In this document: piece after piece, positions 8,898-18,089 of the stretch | Position numbering within the stretch: position 1 is the first letter of the stretch | Layout of the letters: each line of letters opens with the position of its first letter | Source of the DNA: Streptomyces cupreus | Lineage (GTDB): Bacteria; Actinomycetota; Actinomycetes; Streptomycetales; Streptomycetaceae | Assembly: GCF_014257025.1 (NCBI RefSeq) | Contig: NZ_JACMSF010000024.1 | Coordinates: 55,199 to 119,198, forward strand | Direction: 5' to 3' | DNA: 64,000 bases | Notes under the pieces: generated by a model | Database searches by the model: none | The model's input: the letters and a program-made list of their open reading frames with translations, nothing else | Told to the model about the DNA's origin: nothing | Position numbers and translations under genes: made by a program

Positions 8898-9072
8898 GCT
8901 TCCGTCCTGGTCCTGTCGAACGTCTCCGCGCGACGCAGTCAGCGACGCAAGCAGAAGACTAACGCTATATCGCGACACAGGTCCCGGCTGGGCCGCGTCA
9001 CGGCCGGGACGGCTCGTTCAGCAGCCTCACCGTCGGGTGACGTAGTCTCACCGCGGCGAAAGGAGCAGGGTC

Positions 9073-9306
9073 ATGACCTCCGACGGCGAGCGGTCGCGGA
9101 TCACGGTCGACGGTGAGGAGTTCGAGGTCGTCCAGCCGTACGACAGCCCGGGGACGTACCACATCAGCTGGGTGACCGGACCTGACCCGCAGTACGGGTT
9201 CGGATTCCGCGTCCATCCCCCGGTGCGGGTCGGCCGGGGCGAACTCGAAGAGGCCGTCCGGGACTTCCTCACGCAGGTCGACCCGGCAACCGGGCACATC
9301 GAGTAG
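9073..9306 (+). CDS. small hypothetical protein, 77 aa
   Basis: This is a short soluble protein with alternating beta strands (SRITVDGEEFEVVQPYDSPGTY) and an acidic C-terminal helix (GELEEAVRDFLTQVDP). A good ribosome site, GAAAGGAG, lies 8-10 nt before the ATG. Length and composition fit a small conserved actinobacterial protein of unknown function. Its neighbours give no clear operon context. Confidence 0.72.
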   Translation: MTSDGERSRITVDGEEFEVVQPYDSPGTYHISWVTGPDPQYGFGFRVHPPVRVGRGELEEAVRDFLTQVDPATGHIE

Positions 9307-9540
9307 GCGACCGCTTCTCCATCCCAGGTTGCGGACCAGACGGTGAGATCGCCTCCGGGCAGCGACACGAACCGCTGGACATTCGCTCCGAGGAGATCAA
9401 GCGCCGCTGCCACGTCCTGCGACTACGGTTTCAGGAGCACGGACGGGTTGGCGTGGACTGTCCCGAGCGAGAGGCCGACGGGCGCTTCCTCAGGCGACGG
9501 AGGCGCAGGACCCACCGGTCCTCGTGTTCGACGGGACGGG
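9307..9540. other. intergenic, nothing recognised
   Basis: This lies between convergent genes. A minus-strand frame reads RFVSLPGGDLTVWSATWDG but has no supported start or family. I see no terminator hairpin. Confidence 0.3.
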
Positions 9541-10095
9541 TCATTCCTCGCGCCCGCCGAACTGCCAGTCGTGGACCTCGATGTCGGCATACCGGTCCGG
9601 GGTCAGGACGGTGCGTGCCGTGTCCGGGTCGGTGGCTCTGAGCAGTACCGCTGTGCCGAGCCAGAGGGTGCCGTCGTCGGACAGCAGGGGTCCGTAGGCG
9701 ATGAGGTCTTGGTCGCGGTCGGCAGGCACAGTGAGGTCGGCGGCCTGCCCTTCGCCGAGGCCCAGCACGAGGTACCGGTTGCCGCCGTGCCGGCCACCGG
9801 GGAACTGCCACATCGTCCGCCCGAGCAGATTGCGCCAGCGGCGCACCATCACATCCCGGTACGCGCCGGCCTGGTAGTTGGGCTCGTCGAAGGCGAACGC
9901 GCGGGCCGCGGCGGCATCGGGCAGATCGACGATGTGCACGCTGCCGGTGGGCGTATCGCCGTCGGCGGCGAAGGTCGGTCCGCGAGCGATCATCTGCGCT
10001 GCGTACCGGTCCATGTACGACCAGTGCTCTTCCAGCAGTTCGTCACGCAGGGCGAGGGACCCGGGCCGGTCGCGGTGGTAACAGAAGTACTCCAT
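9541..10095 (-). CDS. YciI-family protein
   Basis: This 184-aa protein has an N-terminal YciI-like ferredoxin-fold domain (MEYFCYHRDRPGSLALRDELLEEHW, SVHIVDLPDAAAARAFAFDEPN). In its relatives, His and Asp residues form a small active site. It is followed by a second beta-rich half of about 90 residues that I cannot assign. YciI proteins act as dimers, and some are dechlorinating or lactone-isomerising enzymes; the reaction here is unknown. The ATG is at 10095. It diverges from a lipoprotein gene at 10278. Confidence 0.85.
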   Translation of the reverse strand: MEYFCYHRDRPGSLALRDELLEEHWSYMDRYAAQMIARGPTFAADGDTPTGSVHIVDLPDAAAARAFAFDEPNYQAGAYRDVMVRRWRNLLGRTMWQFPGGRHGGNRYLVLGLGEGQAADLTVPADRDQDLIAYGPLLSDDGTLWLGTAVLLRATDPDTARTVLTPDRYADIEVHDWQFGGREE

Positions 10096-10193
10096 GGCCG
10101 CAGAGCCTCTCCCACAACTCGGAGTGCCTCAACCGACTTTGTGGGGACCGGCGTACGGCGCTCACGCTCCTTCGTTCCCCGTCCGCACGACTG

Positions 10194-10208
10194 CCGTACG
10201 TCGTACGG
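10194..10208. promoter_or_regulatory. 15-bp palindrome in divergent promoter region
   Basis: CCGTACG-t-CGTACGG is a perfect inverted repeat. It sits between the YciI gene (minus) and the lipoprotein gene (plus), about 70 nt upstream of the latter's GTG. It could be an operator. CGTACG is common in this genome, so chance is possible. Confidence 0.35.
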
Positions 10209-10277
10209 GGTGAACGGCCCTACGTCCCCATCCGTATTCGACACCGACGACGACAGCACTGAACAGGGTGGAGTGAC

Positions 10278-10766
10278 GTGCCCGAGCAGCAACCGCGGGG
10301 ATCCATCGGCAGAAAGGTGTCCTTCGCGTCCGCGAGACGCGTGGCCATCGCCGGAAGTCTGGCGATCGTTCCGCTGGCAACGGCCTGCAGCGGCGGCGAG
10401 GGCAGTGCGGCCGACGATCCCAAGTCGTCGAAGGTATCCGCTGCCCCGGCCGCCGGAGTCGTCGCGCCGGCCAAGGTCGAGGTGATCGCGGGTCTGACCG
10501 GCTGCAAGGCGAAGATCCGTATCGAGGCGGACGAACTGCGCCAGGGCCTGTGCCACACGAAGAAGGCCGACTACCTCATCACCACCTTCCCCGAGGAGAA
10601 GTACAAGCAGACGTGGCTGGACTCGGCCAGTGTGTACGGGGGGACGTATCTGGTCGGTTCTCGCTGGGTGGTCAGCGCGAAGCCGGAGTTGCTCGGGTCG
10701 TTGCATGAGAAGCTCGGCGGGACGATCGAACAGCTCCAGGGCATCGGGCCCACGCCGGGTTCGTAG
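10278..10766 (+). CDS. lipoprotein of unknown function
   Basis: This is a 162-aa secreted lipoprotein. A basic N-terminus (RKVSFASARR) precedes a hydrophobic stretch and the lipobox LATAC, so the Cys near residue 37 would be acylated on the outer face of the membrane. The mature part has two Cys residues (TGCKAKI and GLCHTKK) that may form a disulfide, followed by a compact alpha/beta domain. The GTG start follows GGTGGAG. The role is not recognised. Confidence 0.78.
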   Translation: MPEQQPRGSIGRKVSFASARRVAIAGSLAIVPLATACSGGEGSAADDPKSSKVSAAPAAGVVAPAKVEVIAGLTGCKAKIRIEADELRQGLCHTKKADYLITTFPEEKYKQTWLDSASVYGGTYLVGSRWVVSAKPELLGSLHEKLGGTIEQLQGIGPTPGS

Positions 10767-10810
10767 TCGCTGGGAGCTGTTCATTCCCCTACGGATCTTT
10801 CCGGCCCGGC

Positions 10811-11281
10811 CTACTCCGCGGTCGGCCTGTAGTCGCTGATGGCGTACAGCGCTTCGTCGTCGATTGCGTTTTCGAGCCAGTCGATGCTGATGCGTTCCGG
10901 GCGGCCGTCGGCGGCGTACTCGGCTTCCGCCTCGTCCGCGTTCTCCTTTCGGGCCTGGTTCAGTTCCTCCAACAGGGCGCCGATCGTGGGGACTTGGTCG
11001 GGCGACTGGTCGACCAGGCGTCGCGCGCTGTCGTCGAGTCCGACCGCCTTGGTCACGACGCCGTCCCGGACCGTCACCCGGAACTTGCCGATCAGTGCGC
11101 GTTCTCCCTGCGTCGACTCCAGCGTGTAGGCGTACTCGGCGGGCTCTACCCAGACCGGCTCGCCCGGCGCCGTTTGGCCGTTGTTCTCCTCCTCGGTGCC
11201 GCAGGCGACCGCCGCGGACAGGAGAGTCCCCACCAGTACGGCAGTTGAGACGGCGCGGACGCGCAGCAGTGCGGGGTTCAT
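10811..11281 (-). CDS. DUF6174-like lipoprotein
   Basis: This is a 156-aa lipoprotein. The signal peptide (LLRVRAVSTAVLVGTLLSAA) ends in the lipobox AAVAC. The mature domain (VWVEPAEYAYTLESTQGERALIGKFRVTVRDG) is of the DUF6174 type, a small beta-rich domain on the cell surface with no known activity. It converges on the preceding lipoprotein gene with about 44 nt between stops. I see no strong terminator between them. Confidence 0.78.
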   Translation of the reverse strand: MNPALLRVRAVSTAVLVGTLLSAAVACGTEEENNGQTAPGEPVWVEPAEYAYTLESTQGERALIGKFRVTVRDGVVTKAVGLDDSARRLVDQSPDQVPTIGALLEELNQARKENADEAEAEYAADGRPERISIDWLENAIDDEALYAISDYRPTAE

Positions 11282-11391
11282 GGTGGCGATCCCTTCGACA
11301 CGGTCACTGCTGCTACGACGCCGGCCGAGGGCGGAACGTTCGGACCGAGATGGAGGAGGGCGCGAGGATGAGCTTGTGCTGGGGCTGCTCG

Positions 11392-11829
11392 TCAGCGTTC
11401 ATCCGCGCGGGACAACGCTTCGGTGATCAGGCGGGTCGCGAAATCGCGGTCGTCGGTGAGTCGGTTGATGTGCTCCGCGAGCAGGAAGGCGGTGGCTTCC
11501 AGGGGATTCATCTCGTCCGCGGTCCAGTCTCCGTACCGCTTGCGCCACAGGCTGGGGCTCAGGCCGGTGCCCGCGGCGACGAGCAGGCCGGCCATGGTGG
11601 GGATGACCTCGGGACGGATGCTCCTGGGCATCATGCACATCGAGACCACGACGTTGGGTACGACGCGCTCGATGACGTCGGACGCGGCGAACTGGTCGGT
11701 CAGCGCCTTTTGTTCGGCATCGGTCGGGGTCTTGGCGTCGTAGATGGCCTTGAGTCGGGAGTCGACCATCATGAGCGCTGCGCCCACATCGCCGGCTGGA
11801 GCGTGCTGGGGGTCGCAGGGCGATGACAC
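11392..11829 (-). CDS. hypothetical protein, 145 aa
   Basis: This is a soluble mostly helical protein (SRLKAIYDAKTPTDAEQKALTDQF; NPLEATAFLLAEHINRLTDDRDFATRLITEAL). I place the start at GTG 11829 because GAGGAGG lies 6 nt upstream; the longer frame has no ribosome site. No catalytic motif or signal peptide is visible. I do not recognise the family. Confidence 0.68.
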   Translation of the reverse strand: MSSPCDPQHAPAGDVGAALMMVDSRLKAIYDAKTPTDAEQKALTDQFAASDVIERVVPNVVVSMCMMPRSIRPEVIPTMAGLLVAAGTGLSPSLWRKRYGDWTADEMNPLEATAFLLAEHINRLTDDRDFATRLITEALSRADER

Positions 11830-11934
11830 AGGACGCCTCCTCGAACTGACCGTGAGTAGCACGGTGCGTCCGTACAGTAGCCCGTCGCCATGGCGAGGGT
11901 CTGCCGAATTCCGACGCTGTTCCGTTCGCCCGAT

Positions 11935-12999
11935 TCAGGCTTCCGTCCAGACGAGCACGGTGAGGACCGCGCTGGTGACGGTGATCGGCACGTCGGCCTG
12001 GTTGAGCAGCCGTACGCGCATGCTCCGGCCCGACGCCAGTCGTTTGGTCAGCGGCACGACCGCGAATGTGTTGCCCCCGGTTCCGACGATCTCGTCGATG
12101 GGGTGGTCCGCGCGGTGCTCGGCGCCTTCGAACTCGGACATGCGGGCCTGGACCACGGATCTGTCGGGCAGGCCGTCGAAGCGCAGGCTGACGGAGCCGG
12201 TGAAGCGGGCCGGGCCCCGGACGAAGACGCTGCCGCCTTCGGCGTGGTCGCCGGGCTCGTCGGTCCATTCGGCGGTGAGCTCGACCGAGTCCCAGGTGCC
12301 CGGCGCCAGTTCGTACGGTTCCGCCAGGCCGAGGTTGACGTACTGGGGCATGGGGTCGTCCTCTCCTTCCCATACGCCGGCCGGGAGATCCAGGCATACG
12401 GCGAGGTCGCTGCGGAAGTCCTTCATGTCGAAGCCGCGGGGGTCGGGCTTCCAGTCGGACCACTCCAGGTGGCCGATGGCGCTCTTCGCGCTCCAGCCGT
12501 GCGCACGGCAGATCCCGGCGGTGGCCTTGACCATGGCGACGTACTGGACACGCGGCCACGGGTCCTGGCCGTCGCCCTCGTTCTCGCACTCCCAGCCGTA
12601 GAAGCGGCTGTTGCCGTCCACGGCGCCCGCGCTGCCCTCGTGCTCGTGGGTGGCGGGCGGGTAGTCGCCGTACGACTCGTTGATGACGGCGGTGAGCACG
12701 TCGGGGTCGCCGCCGCCGGCGTGATTGGCGCGGCCGTTGCCGGTGAGGTGGACCGTGCCGTCCTTGGTGATGCAGCCGGTGGCCAGCGGGCCGGGCAGGG
12801 CGCTGTGACCGTCGAAGATCAGGTCCACCACGTCCGTGCTGGGGCCGGTCACGGTGTGGTGGATCATCACGCCGTGCACCGGGCCCCAAGGGCCCACGTG
12901 GTTACGGTTGTTGGTGCGCCAGCCGCTGACCTCGTGGACGGCGCATCCTTCGGCGCGCAGTGCGGCAACCAGCCGGTCGGCATTGAGCGGATCGGCCAT
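11935..12999 (-). CDS. N-acetylmuramoyl-L-alanine amidase (PGRP/Amidase_2)
   Basis: This enzyme would cleave the amide bond between N-acetylmuramic acid and L-Ala in peptidoglycan. The Amidase_2 core spans about residues 35-200. Zn ligands are the first His of MIHHTV and the His of AIGHLEWSDWKPDPRGFDM. GCITKDGTVHLTGNGRANHAG is characteristic of this actinobacterial group. The C-terminal 130 residues form a beta-rich domain, possibly wall-binding. No signal peptide is visible on this 354-aa protein, so it may act after lysis, like a phage endolysin, or use another export route. Confidence 0.9.
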   Translation of the reverse strand: MADPLNADRLVAALRAEGCAVHEVSGWRTNNRNHVGPWGPVHGVMIHHTVTGPSTDVVDLIFDGHSALPGPLATGCITKDGTVHLTGNGRANHAGGGDPDVLTAVINESYGDYPPATHEHEGSAGAVDGNSRFYGWECENEGDGQDPWPRVQYVAMVKATAGICRAHGWSAKSAIGHLEWSDWKPDPRGFDMKDFRSDLAVCLDLPAGVWEGEDDPMPQYVNLGLAEPYELAPGTWDSVELTAEWTDEPGDHAEGGSVFVRGPARFTGSVSLRFDGLPDRSVVQARMSEFEGAEHRADHPIDEIVGTGGNTFAVVPLTKRLASGRSMRVRLLNQADVPITVTSAVLTVLVWTEA

Positions 13000-13188
13000 G
13001 GTTCAGTCCTCCGATCGCGGTGCAGCAGTGGCTGTCTCGGTCCACACGCGGTCCGTCAAAGTCTCTGTCTCCCGCGGTCTGGTCGGAGAAACCGTCACCA
13101 CCAGTAAAGATGGGCATGCCGGGCCCGGCCCTTCACTCACACGGCCGAGAGAGGATCATGGGCACTGCGGGTTGCGGCTCTTCGCGGG

Positions 13189-14004
13189 CTACGGCTTGCG
13201 GGCCAGTCCGCCGTGCTCGGCGATGACCTCGGGGGTGGGCGCGCCGGGCTCCGGGCGCCACTGCGTCACCGAGACGACGCCGGGGTCGATGAGCTCCAAG
13301 CCGTCGAAGAAGCTGGTGATTTCGTCGACGGTGCGCAGGTTGTACGGCACGGCGCCGCTGTTGTTGTAGGCGTCCTGGGCCTGCTCGAAGACCGGGTCGA
13401 TGCCGCGCGACCCGTCGTTGATGGAGAGGTAACTGCCCGAGGGCAGGGCGCTCATCAGCTCGGTGACGAGGGCGCGCGCCTGGGCGTAATCGGCGACGTG
13501 GCCAAGGATGTTGCTGAGGATGAGCGCGGTGGGCCGGTCGAAGTCCAGGGTCTCGGCGGCGGCCGCGAGGATGCGGGCCGGGTCGGTCACGTTGGCGTCG
13601 ATGTAGGCGGTCGCGCCCTGGGGGGTGGAGTAGAGCAGCGCGCGGGCGTGGGCGAGAACCATCGGATCGTTGTCGACGTACACGATCCGTGCCTCGGGGG
13701 CGAGTTGTTGGGCGACCTCGTGGGTGTTCTGGGCGGTCGGCAGACCGGTGCCGATGTCCAGGAACTGCCGGATGCCCGCCTCGGAGACGAGATACGCGAT
13801 GTTGCGGCGCAGGAAGGCACGGCTGCAGCGGGCGATCGTGACGATGCCGGGGAAGACCGCGGTGTACGCGTCGCCGGCCTCCTCGTCGACGGGGTAGTTG
13901 TCCTTGCCGCCGAGCCAGTAGTTCCAGATGCGGGCGGAGTGCGGAACGGACGTGTCGATCTTCTGGTGCTCCGCCGGCTCGGGCGTCGTCACAGGGTCAG
14001 TCAT
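13189..14004 (-). CDS. SAM-dependent methyltransferase, DUF574 family
   Basis: This 271-aa protein belongs to the DUF574 methyltransferase family that is greatly expanded in Streptomyces. Signature segments are SVPHSARIWNYWLGGKDNYPVD at the N-terminus, the SAM-binding FLDIGTGLPTAQNTHEVAQ, and VYVDNDPMVLAHARALL. I chose the ATG at 14002-14004; an upstream in-frame ATG would only add 12 residues. The methyl acceptor is unknown. Members are often regulated developmentally or beside HTH regulators, but no regulator is adjacent here. Confidence 0.92.
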   Translation of the reverse strand: MTDPVTTPEPAEHQKIDTSVPHSARIWNYWLGGKDNYPVDEEAGDAYTAVFPGIVTIARCSRAFLRRNIAYLVSEAGIRQFLDIGTGLPTAQNTHEVAQQLAPEARIVYVDNDPMVLAHARALLYSTPQGATAYIDANVTDPARILAAAAETLDFDRPTALILSNILGHVADYAQARALVTELMSALPSGSYLSINDGSRGIDPVFEQAQDAYNNSGAVPYNLRTVDEITSFFDGLELIDPGVVSVTQWRPEPGAPTPEVIAEHGGLARKP

Positions 14005-14143
14005 CAGTCGTGTCCGTCCTTCGAACATGGCGTGGATCATTCACGCCACAACCTATGTCCGAACTCCCTTCGCATGCACACTGGTTCACGATTTCGGGCT
14101 GCTCGGACCCTGCAGGGCGTCTCATCGGACCTCGCAGGCCGTC

Positions 14144-15244
14144 TCAGCCGGTGTACCGGATCCGCAAGCGCTCCGGTTCCGCCGGATCCCGGTCGACGAC
14201 CTGAATCGGCGCCCACGTCCACTGCCACACGCTGATGCCCGGCGTACGGGAGAACCGGATCTGCCCGCGGGTGCCTTCGACTGCGACGCGCGGCCATGAT
14301 TCGGCGGTGCGTGCCCGGTTTATGTCGTGCGAACGCAGCAGCTCGGCGAGGACGGTGACCGTGTCGTAGCCCTCGAAGGCGACGAAGGAGGGCGCTTGGG
14401 CCAGCCGCTCGCGGAGGACCGTCTCGACTCGTGCGCCGAGTGGGGTGAGGCGCTCGGGCAGGTAGCGCAGGAACGGGACTTCGGCGCCGTCCTCGCCCAG
14501 CAATTTCGCCCATTCGGCGAACTCCGGCTGCCCGGCCGGAGCACCGATCAAGACCTCGGCGAGGCGCTGGTCGCGGCGGACGAACTTGACGATGGGCACG
14601 GCCGGTTCCGGGTGGCCGACCAGCAGGAGGAGGGCTGTCGCTCGGTGCTCGACAAGGGCGTCGCACACGGCAGCGGGGGTGAGCGCGCTCATGTCGAGTT
14701 CGATGACCGTGCCGTTGTGTGCGGATAGGTGGTCCCGCAGGATGCGGGTTCCCGTTGCCCAGTAGACGCTCGGCTGGGCCGCTACGGCGATGCGGCTGTG
14801 GCCCGCGTCGAGGAGGAAGTCGGCGTAGATCCGCCAGCCGCGGGACTGCGGCGGGGAGATGCGCGCGACCCAGTCCGTCGGCTGTTCGGTGAGCGCGTCG
14901 AGAACCGCGGACGAGCACAGGAACGGCAGGCCGAGGGCGTCAGCCCTGGTGGCAGCGGCCCGGGCGACGACGCTGTGGTACTCCCCCGCCAGGGCAGCGA
15001 CGCCCAGGCCGGCCAACTCCTCCACGGCCGCCGCGGCCCGCTGCGGATCGGCCGCGGTGTCCCGGACCACCAGCTCGATCGGCCTTCCGCCGACCCCGCC
15101 GGCGTCATTGACTTCGCCGACGGCCAGCTCCAGTCCGGCGAGCAGGTGCTGGCCCGCCTCGGTCCAGCCGGGCCGGGTCAGCGGGACGAGTGCGCCGATC
15201 CGGACCGCGCTCTCCGCTCCTGACGGCGACGGTGACGTACTCAT
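14144..15244 (-). CDS. periplasmic-binding-protein-fold (Peripla_BP_6-like) protein
   Basis: This 366-aa protein resembles branched-chain amino-acid/urea-type binding proteins (VRIGALVPLTRPGWTEAGQHLLAGLELAV, NDAGGVGGRPIELVVRD). Two lobes are separated by hinge segments. It has neither a signal peptide nor a lipobox, unlike transporter-associated members, so it may be a cytosolic ligand sensor. No permease or ATPase is next to it. I chose the ATG at 15244; a 42-residue upstream extension has no similarity. Confidence 0.8.
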   Translation of the reverse strand: MSTSPSPSGAESAVRIGALVPLTRPGWTEAGQHLLAGLELAVGEVNDAGGVGGRPIELVVRDTAADPQRAAAAVEELAGLGVAALAGEYHSVVARAAATRADALGLPFLCSSAVLDALTEQPTDWVARISPPQSRGWRIYADFLLDAGHSRIAVAAQPSVYWATGTRILRDHLSAHNGTVIELDMSALTPAAVCDALVEHRATALLLLVGHPEPAVPIVKFVRRDQRLAEVLIGAPAGQPEFAEWAKLLGEDGAEVPFLRYLPERLTPLGARVETVLRERLAQAPSFVAFEGYDTVTVLAELLRSHDINRARTAESWPRVAVEGTRGQIRFSRTPGISVWQWTWAPIQVVDRDPAEPERLRIRYTG

Positions 15245-15449
15245 GCGTTGGCATCCCCCGAGTGGCGATTCGGTCGCGGTGTGATCATCAGTGGCGCCGA
15301 GAGTAGCCGAACCGGCACTGGCCGACTTCCTCAGGCCACGGCTGTCCCCGAACCGGCCCCCCAGGGCCATCCCCGCGAACAGCGCCGGCGCGAGGCAACC
15401 CCTCGGACACGCGCCATGTCGTCCCCGTCCGCGACCGCTCCGGCGCGGG

Positions 15450-16517
15450 TTATTTCACGGCGTGATCGGTGACTGCAGGGCGATGCAGAACTGCCTCCCC
15501 GTTCACTCGAATCCCGGTCCGCTCCCCCGGCTTCACCGCGACGGGCCCCGCCGCCCGGATGTCGACCGGCTCGGCCAGCCCCTCGACGGTCACCGTGACC
15601 ATCGCATCGTGCCCGTAGAAGCGCACGTCCGTGACCGTGCCGTGGGCCGACGTGGAGGCCTGCTCGGTCAGTTCGAGTTGCTCGGGGCGCAGCAGCACCG
15701 TGCCGCGGCCCGCGCCCGCTTCCTCCGCGAGCGGGACGACTCCCAGCGCCGTCTCCGCCGTGCCGCCCGCCCTTGCGGTCGCCGGGAGGAGCACCGCGTC
15801 GCCCACGAAGCCCGCGACCCACGGGTCGGCGGGGCGGCGGTAGACCTGTTCCGGGGTGTCGCACTGGGCCACTCGGCCCTCCCGTACGACGGCGACGACG
15901 TCGGCCGTGGACAGGGCTTCTTGTTGGTCGTGGGTGACCAGGACCGCGGTCGCGCCGCTCAGCCGCAGGGCCGTGCGGACATCAGCGCGGACGCCCGCGC
16001 GCAGGGCGCTGTCCAGGGCGTTGAAGGGTTCGTCCAGCAGCACCAGGGCTGGGCGTGGGGCCAAGGCCCTGGCCAGGGCGATGCGTTGTTGCTGGCCCCC
16101 GGAGAGTTCGTGGGGCATGCGGGCGCCGTACCCGGACAGGCCTACCAGCTCCAGCATTTCGTCGGTTCGGCGGCGGCGCTCGGTCCTGTCGACGCCGGTG
16201 AGGCCGAAGGCCACGTTGCGGGCCACGCTCAAGTGCGGGAACAGCGCGCCCTCTTGGGGGACTGTCCCGATCCGGCGGCGTTCGGGCGGCAGGTGGACGC
16301 CGGGGGCGGACAGGACTCGTTCCGCGACCGTCACGCTGCCCGCGTCCGCGCGCAGGAAGCCGGCGACGATGCGCAGCAGCGTCGTCTTGCCGCAGCCCGA
16401 GGGCCCGAGGACCGCTGCCAGAGCGCCGGCGGGGACGGTGAGGTCGAGGCCGTCGAGGACGCGCGGGGCCTGCGGGCCGTAGGACTTGGTCAGCCCTTCG
16501 ATGCGCAGTTCGGTCAT
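15450..16517 (-). CDS. iron(III) ABC transporter ATP-binding protein
   Basis: This 355-aa FbpC-like ATPase powers the adjacent permease. Walker A is GPSGCGKTT, the Q-loop is in VPQEGALFPHLSV, the signature is LSGGQQQRIALARAL, and Walker B is ALVLLDEPFNALD, followed by VTHDQQEA. A C-terminal TOBE-like regulatory domain follows (TVTDVRFYGHDAMVTVTVEG). The start ATG 16515-16517 overlaps the permease stop as ATGA. A much longer open frame upstream is a shadow of the permease. Confidence 0.93.
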   Translation of the reverse strand: MTELRIEGLTKSYGPQAPRVLDGLDLTVPAGALAAVLGPSGCGKTTLLRIVAGFLRADAGSVTVAERVLSAPGVHLPPERRRIGTVPQEGALFPHLSVARNVAFGLTGVDRTERRRRTDEMLELVGLSGYGARMPHELSGGQQQRIALARALAPRPALVLLDEPFNALDSALRAGVRADVRTALRLSGATAVLVTHDQQEALSTADVVAVVREGRVAQCDTPEQVYRRPADPWVAGFVGDAVLLPATARAGGTAETALGVVPLAEEAGAGRGTVLLRPEQLELTEQASTSAHGTVTDVRFYGHDAMVTVTVEGLAEPVDIRAAGPVAVKPGERTGIRVNGEAVLHRPAVTDHAVK

Positions 16518-18076
16518 GTGCGGTGCCTCCCGAGGAGGTAGGAGGGGATCGCGGCCAGCAGGATGAGGGCGGCGGCGTAGGGGGCCGCGGCGGCGTAGGA
16601 GGCGGTGCCGGTCTCCGTCCACAGACGGGTGGCCAGGGTGTCCATGCCGGTGGGGCGCAGCAGGAGGGTGGCGGGGAGTTCCTTCATGCACACCACGAAG
16701 GTCAGCGCGGCGCCCGCCGCCACGCCGGGTGCCGCCAGCGGCACGGTGATCTCGCGCAGCACCCGCCAGGGCCCGCGGCCCAGGGAGCGGGCCACGTCCT
16801 CCAGGACGGGCGGGGCCTGGAGGACGGCGGCGCGGGTGGCGGCGACCGCGACGGGCAGGAACAGCACCGCGTACGCGCCCACCAGCAGCGGGAGTTCCTG
16901 GTACAGGGGGTGGGCGTAGCGCACCGCGAAGAAGACGAGGGAGAGGGCGATCGTGATGCCCGGCAGGGCGTGGCCCGCGTACGCCGCCTGCTCCAGCAGG
17001 TGGGCCGTCCGGCCCCGGTGGCGGGCCGCGATCACGCCGATCGGCAGGGCCAGGACGGTCGTCAGCGCGGCGCCCGCGGCGGCGACGCCGAGGGTGGAGG
17101 TGGCGGTCTCGGTGAGGCGGGCGGGGTCCCAGGTCGCGGAGTTGCCGACGGCGAGCCAGTAGCCGAGCGTGGCGAGCGGGAAGGCGACGGCGGCGGCCGA
17201 CACCGCGGCGCACCAACCGAGCGCCGGGGCCCGCCACTTGCCCAAGGACGTGGGGTCCGCGGGGCGTGCGGTGCCGGTACCGGTGCGCGCGTACCCCGCC
17301 CGGCCGCGGGTACGTGCCTCGGCGGCAACCAGGGCCACGGTGAGCAGCACCAGGACGACGCTCAGCGCGGCGGCCGGGGTCCGGTCGAAGGACGCCCGGT
17401 ACGACGTGTAGATGCCGCGGGTGAAGGTGTCGTACCGCATGAGGGAGACTGCGCCGAAGTCGGAGAGCACGTACAGCGCCACCAGGACCGCTCCGCCCGC
17501 GGCCGCGGGGCGCAGTTGCGGAAGGGTGACGCGCCAGAAGGTGCGCAGGGTGCCGAGGCCGAGGGAGCGGGCGGTCTCCTCCTGGGCGGGGTCGGTGCGG
17601 CGCAGGGCGGCGGCGACAGGGAGATGGACGTACGGGAAGCTCACCAGGGTCAGCGAGAGGGCCGAGCCGGTGAACCCGGACAGTTCGGGAACCGCCGACA
17701 GCCAGGCGAAGGCGGCGACATAGCTGGGCACGGCCAGGGGCAGGGTCACGAGTACGGCCCAGCCGCGGGCCCACGGCAGATTCGTGCGGGTGGTGAGCCA
17801 GGCCAGGGAGATGCCGAGGACCAGACAGGCCGTGACGACGACCGCGGCCAGGGCGATGCTGTGGCCGAGGAGTTGGGCGGCGCGCTCGGTGGTGACGATG
17901 TCCCAGGCGTGGCCGGGCCCCTGTTCGAGGGCGCGGACGCAGAGGTAGACGAGCGGCAGCAGCGCGAAAGCGGCGGCGAGCGCCGCCGGCAGGGCCAGCG
18001 CCCACGGGACCCGCCCGGGCGGCCGGAGCCAGGGAACCGGGCGGGCGCCGGGGTCTTTCCCGATGGATACCCCCAT
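16514..18076 (-). CDS. iron(III) ABC transporter permease, fused FbpB type
   Basis: This 520-aa integral membrane protein has about twelve transmembrane segments, i.e. two fused permease halves. Each half carries an EAA-like coupling loop (EETARSLGLGTLRTFWRVTLPQ and EDVARSLGRGPWRVLREITVPL) that contacts the ATPase. Together with the lipoprotein at 18090 it forms a ferric-iron importer. The gene lies 13 nt after the binding-protein stop and overlaps the ATPase gene, so the three form one operon read leftwards from an iron box. Confidence 0.93.
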   Translation of the reverse strand: MGVSIGKDPGARPVPWLRPPGRVPWALALPAALAAAFALLPLVYLCVRALEQGPGHAWDIVTTERAAQLLGHSIALAAVVVTACLVLGISLAWLTTRTNLPWARGWAVLVTLPLAVPSYVAAFAWLSAVPELSGFTGSALSLTLVSFPYVHLPVAAALRRTDPAQEETARSLGLGTLRTFWRVTLPQLRPAAAGGAVLVALYVLSDFGAVSLMRYDTFTRGIYTSYRASFDRTPAAALSVVLVLLTVALVAAEARTRGRAGYARTGTGTARPADPTSLGKWRAPALGWCAAVSAAAVAFPLATLGYWLAVGNSATWDPARLTETATSTLGVAAAGAALTTVLALPIGVIAARHRGRTAHLLEQAAYAGHALPGITIALSLVFFAVRYAHPLYQELPLLVGAYAVLFLPVAVAATRAAVLQAPPVLEDVARSLGRGPWRVLREITVPLAAPGVAAGAALTFVVCMKELPATLLLRPTGMDTLATRLWTETGTASYAAAAPYAAALILLAAIPSYLLGRHRT

Positions 18077-18089
18077 GACGGACCGCGTC

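Noticed and set aside
9048..9413. Minus-strand frame overlapping the 77-aa gene (RFVSLPGGDLTVWSATWDG)
   Set aside because: It overlaps a better-supported plus-strand gene with a good ribosome site, and no family match is apparent.
15450..18005. A single 851-residue open frame covering the iron ABC ATPase and much of the permease region
   Set aside because: Only the last 355 residues are a real ATPase. The upstream part is a Pro/Arg-rich shadow of the permease, and the ATGA overlap at 16514-16517 gives the true start.
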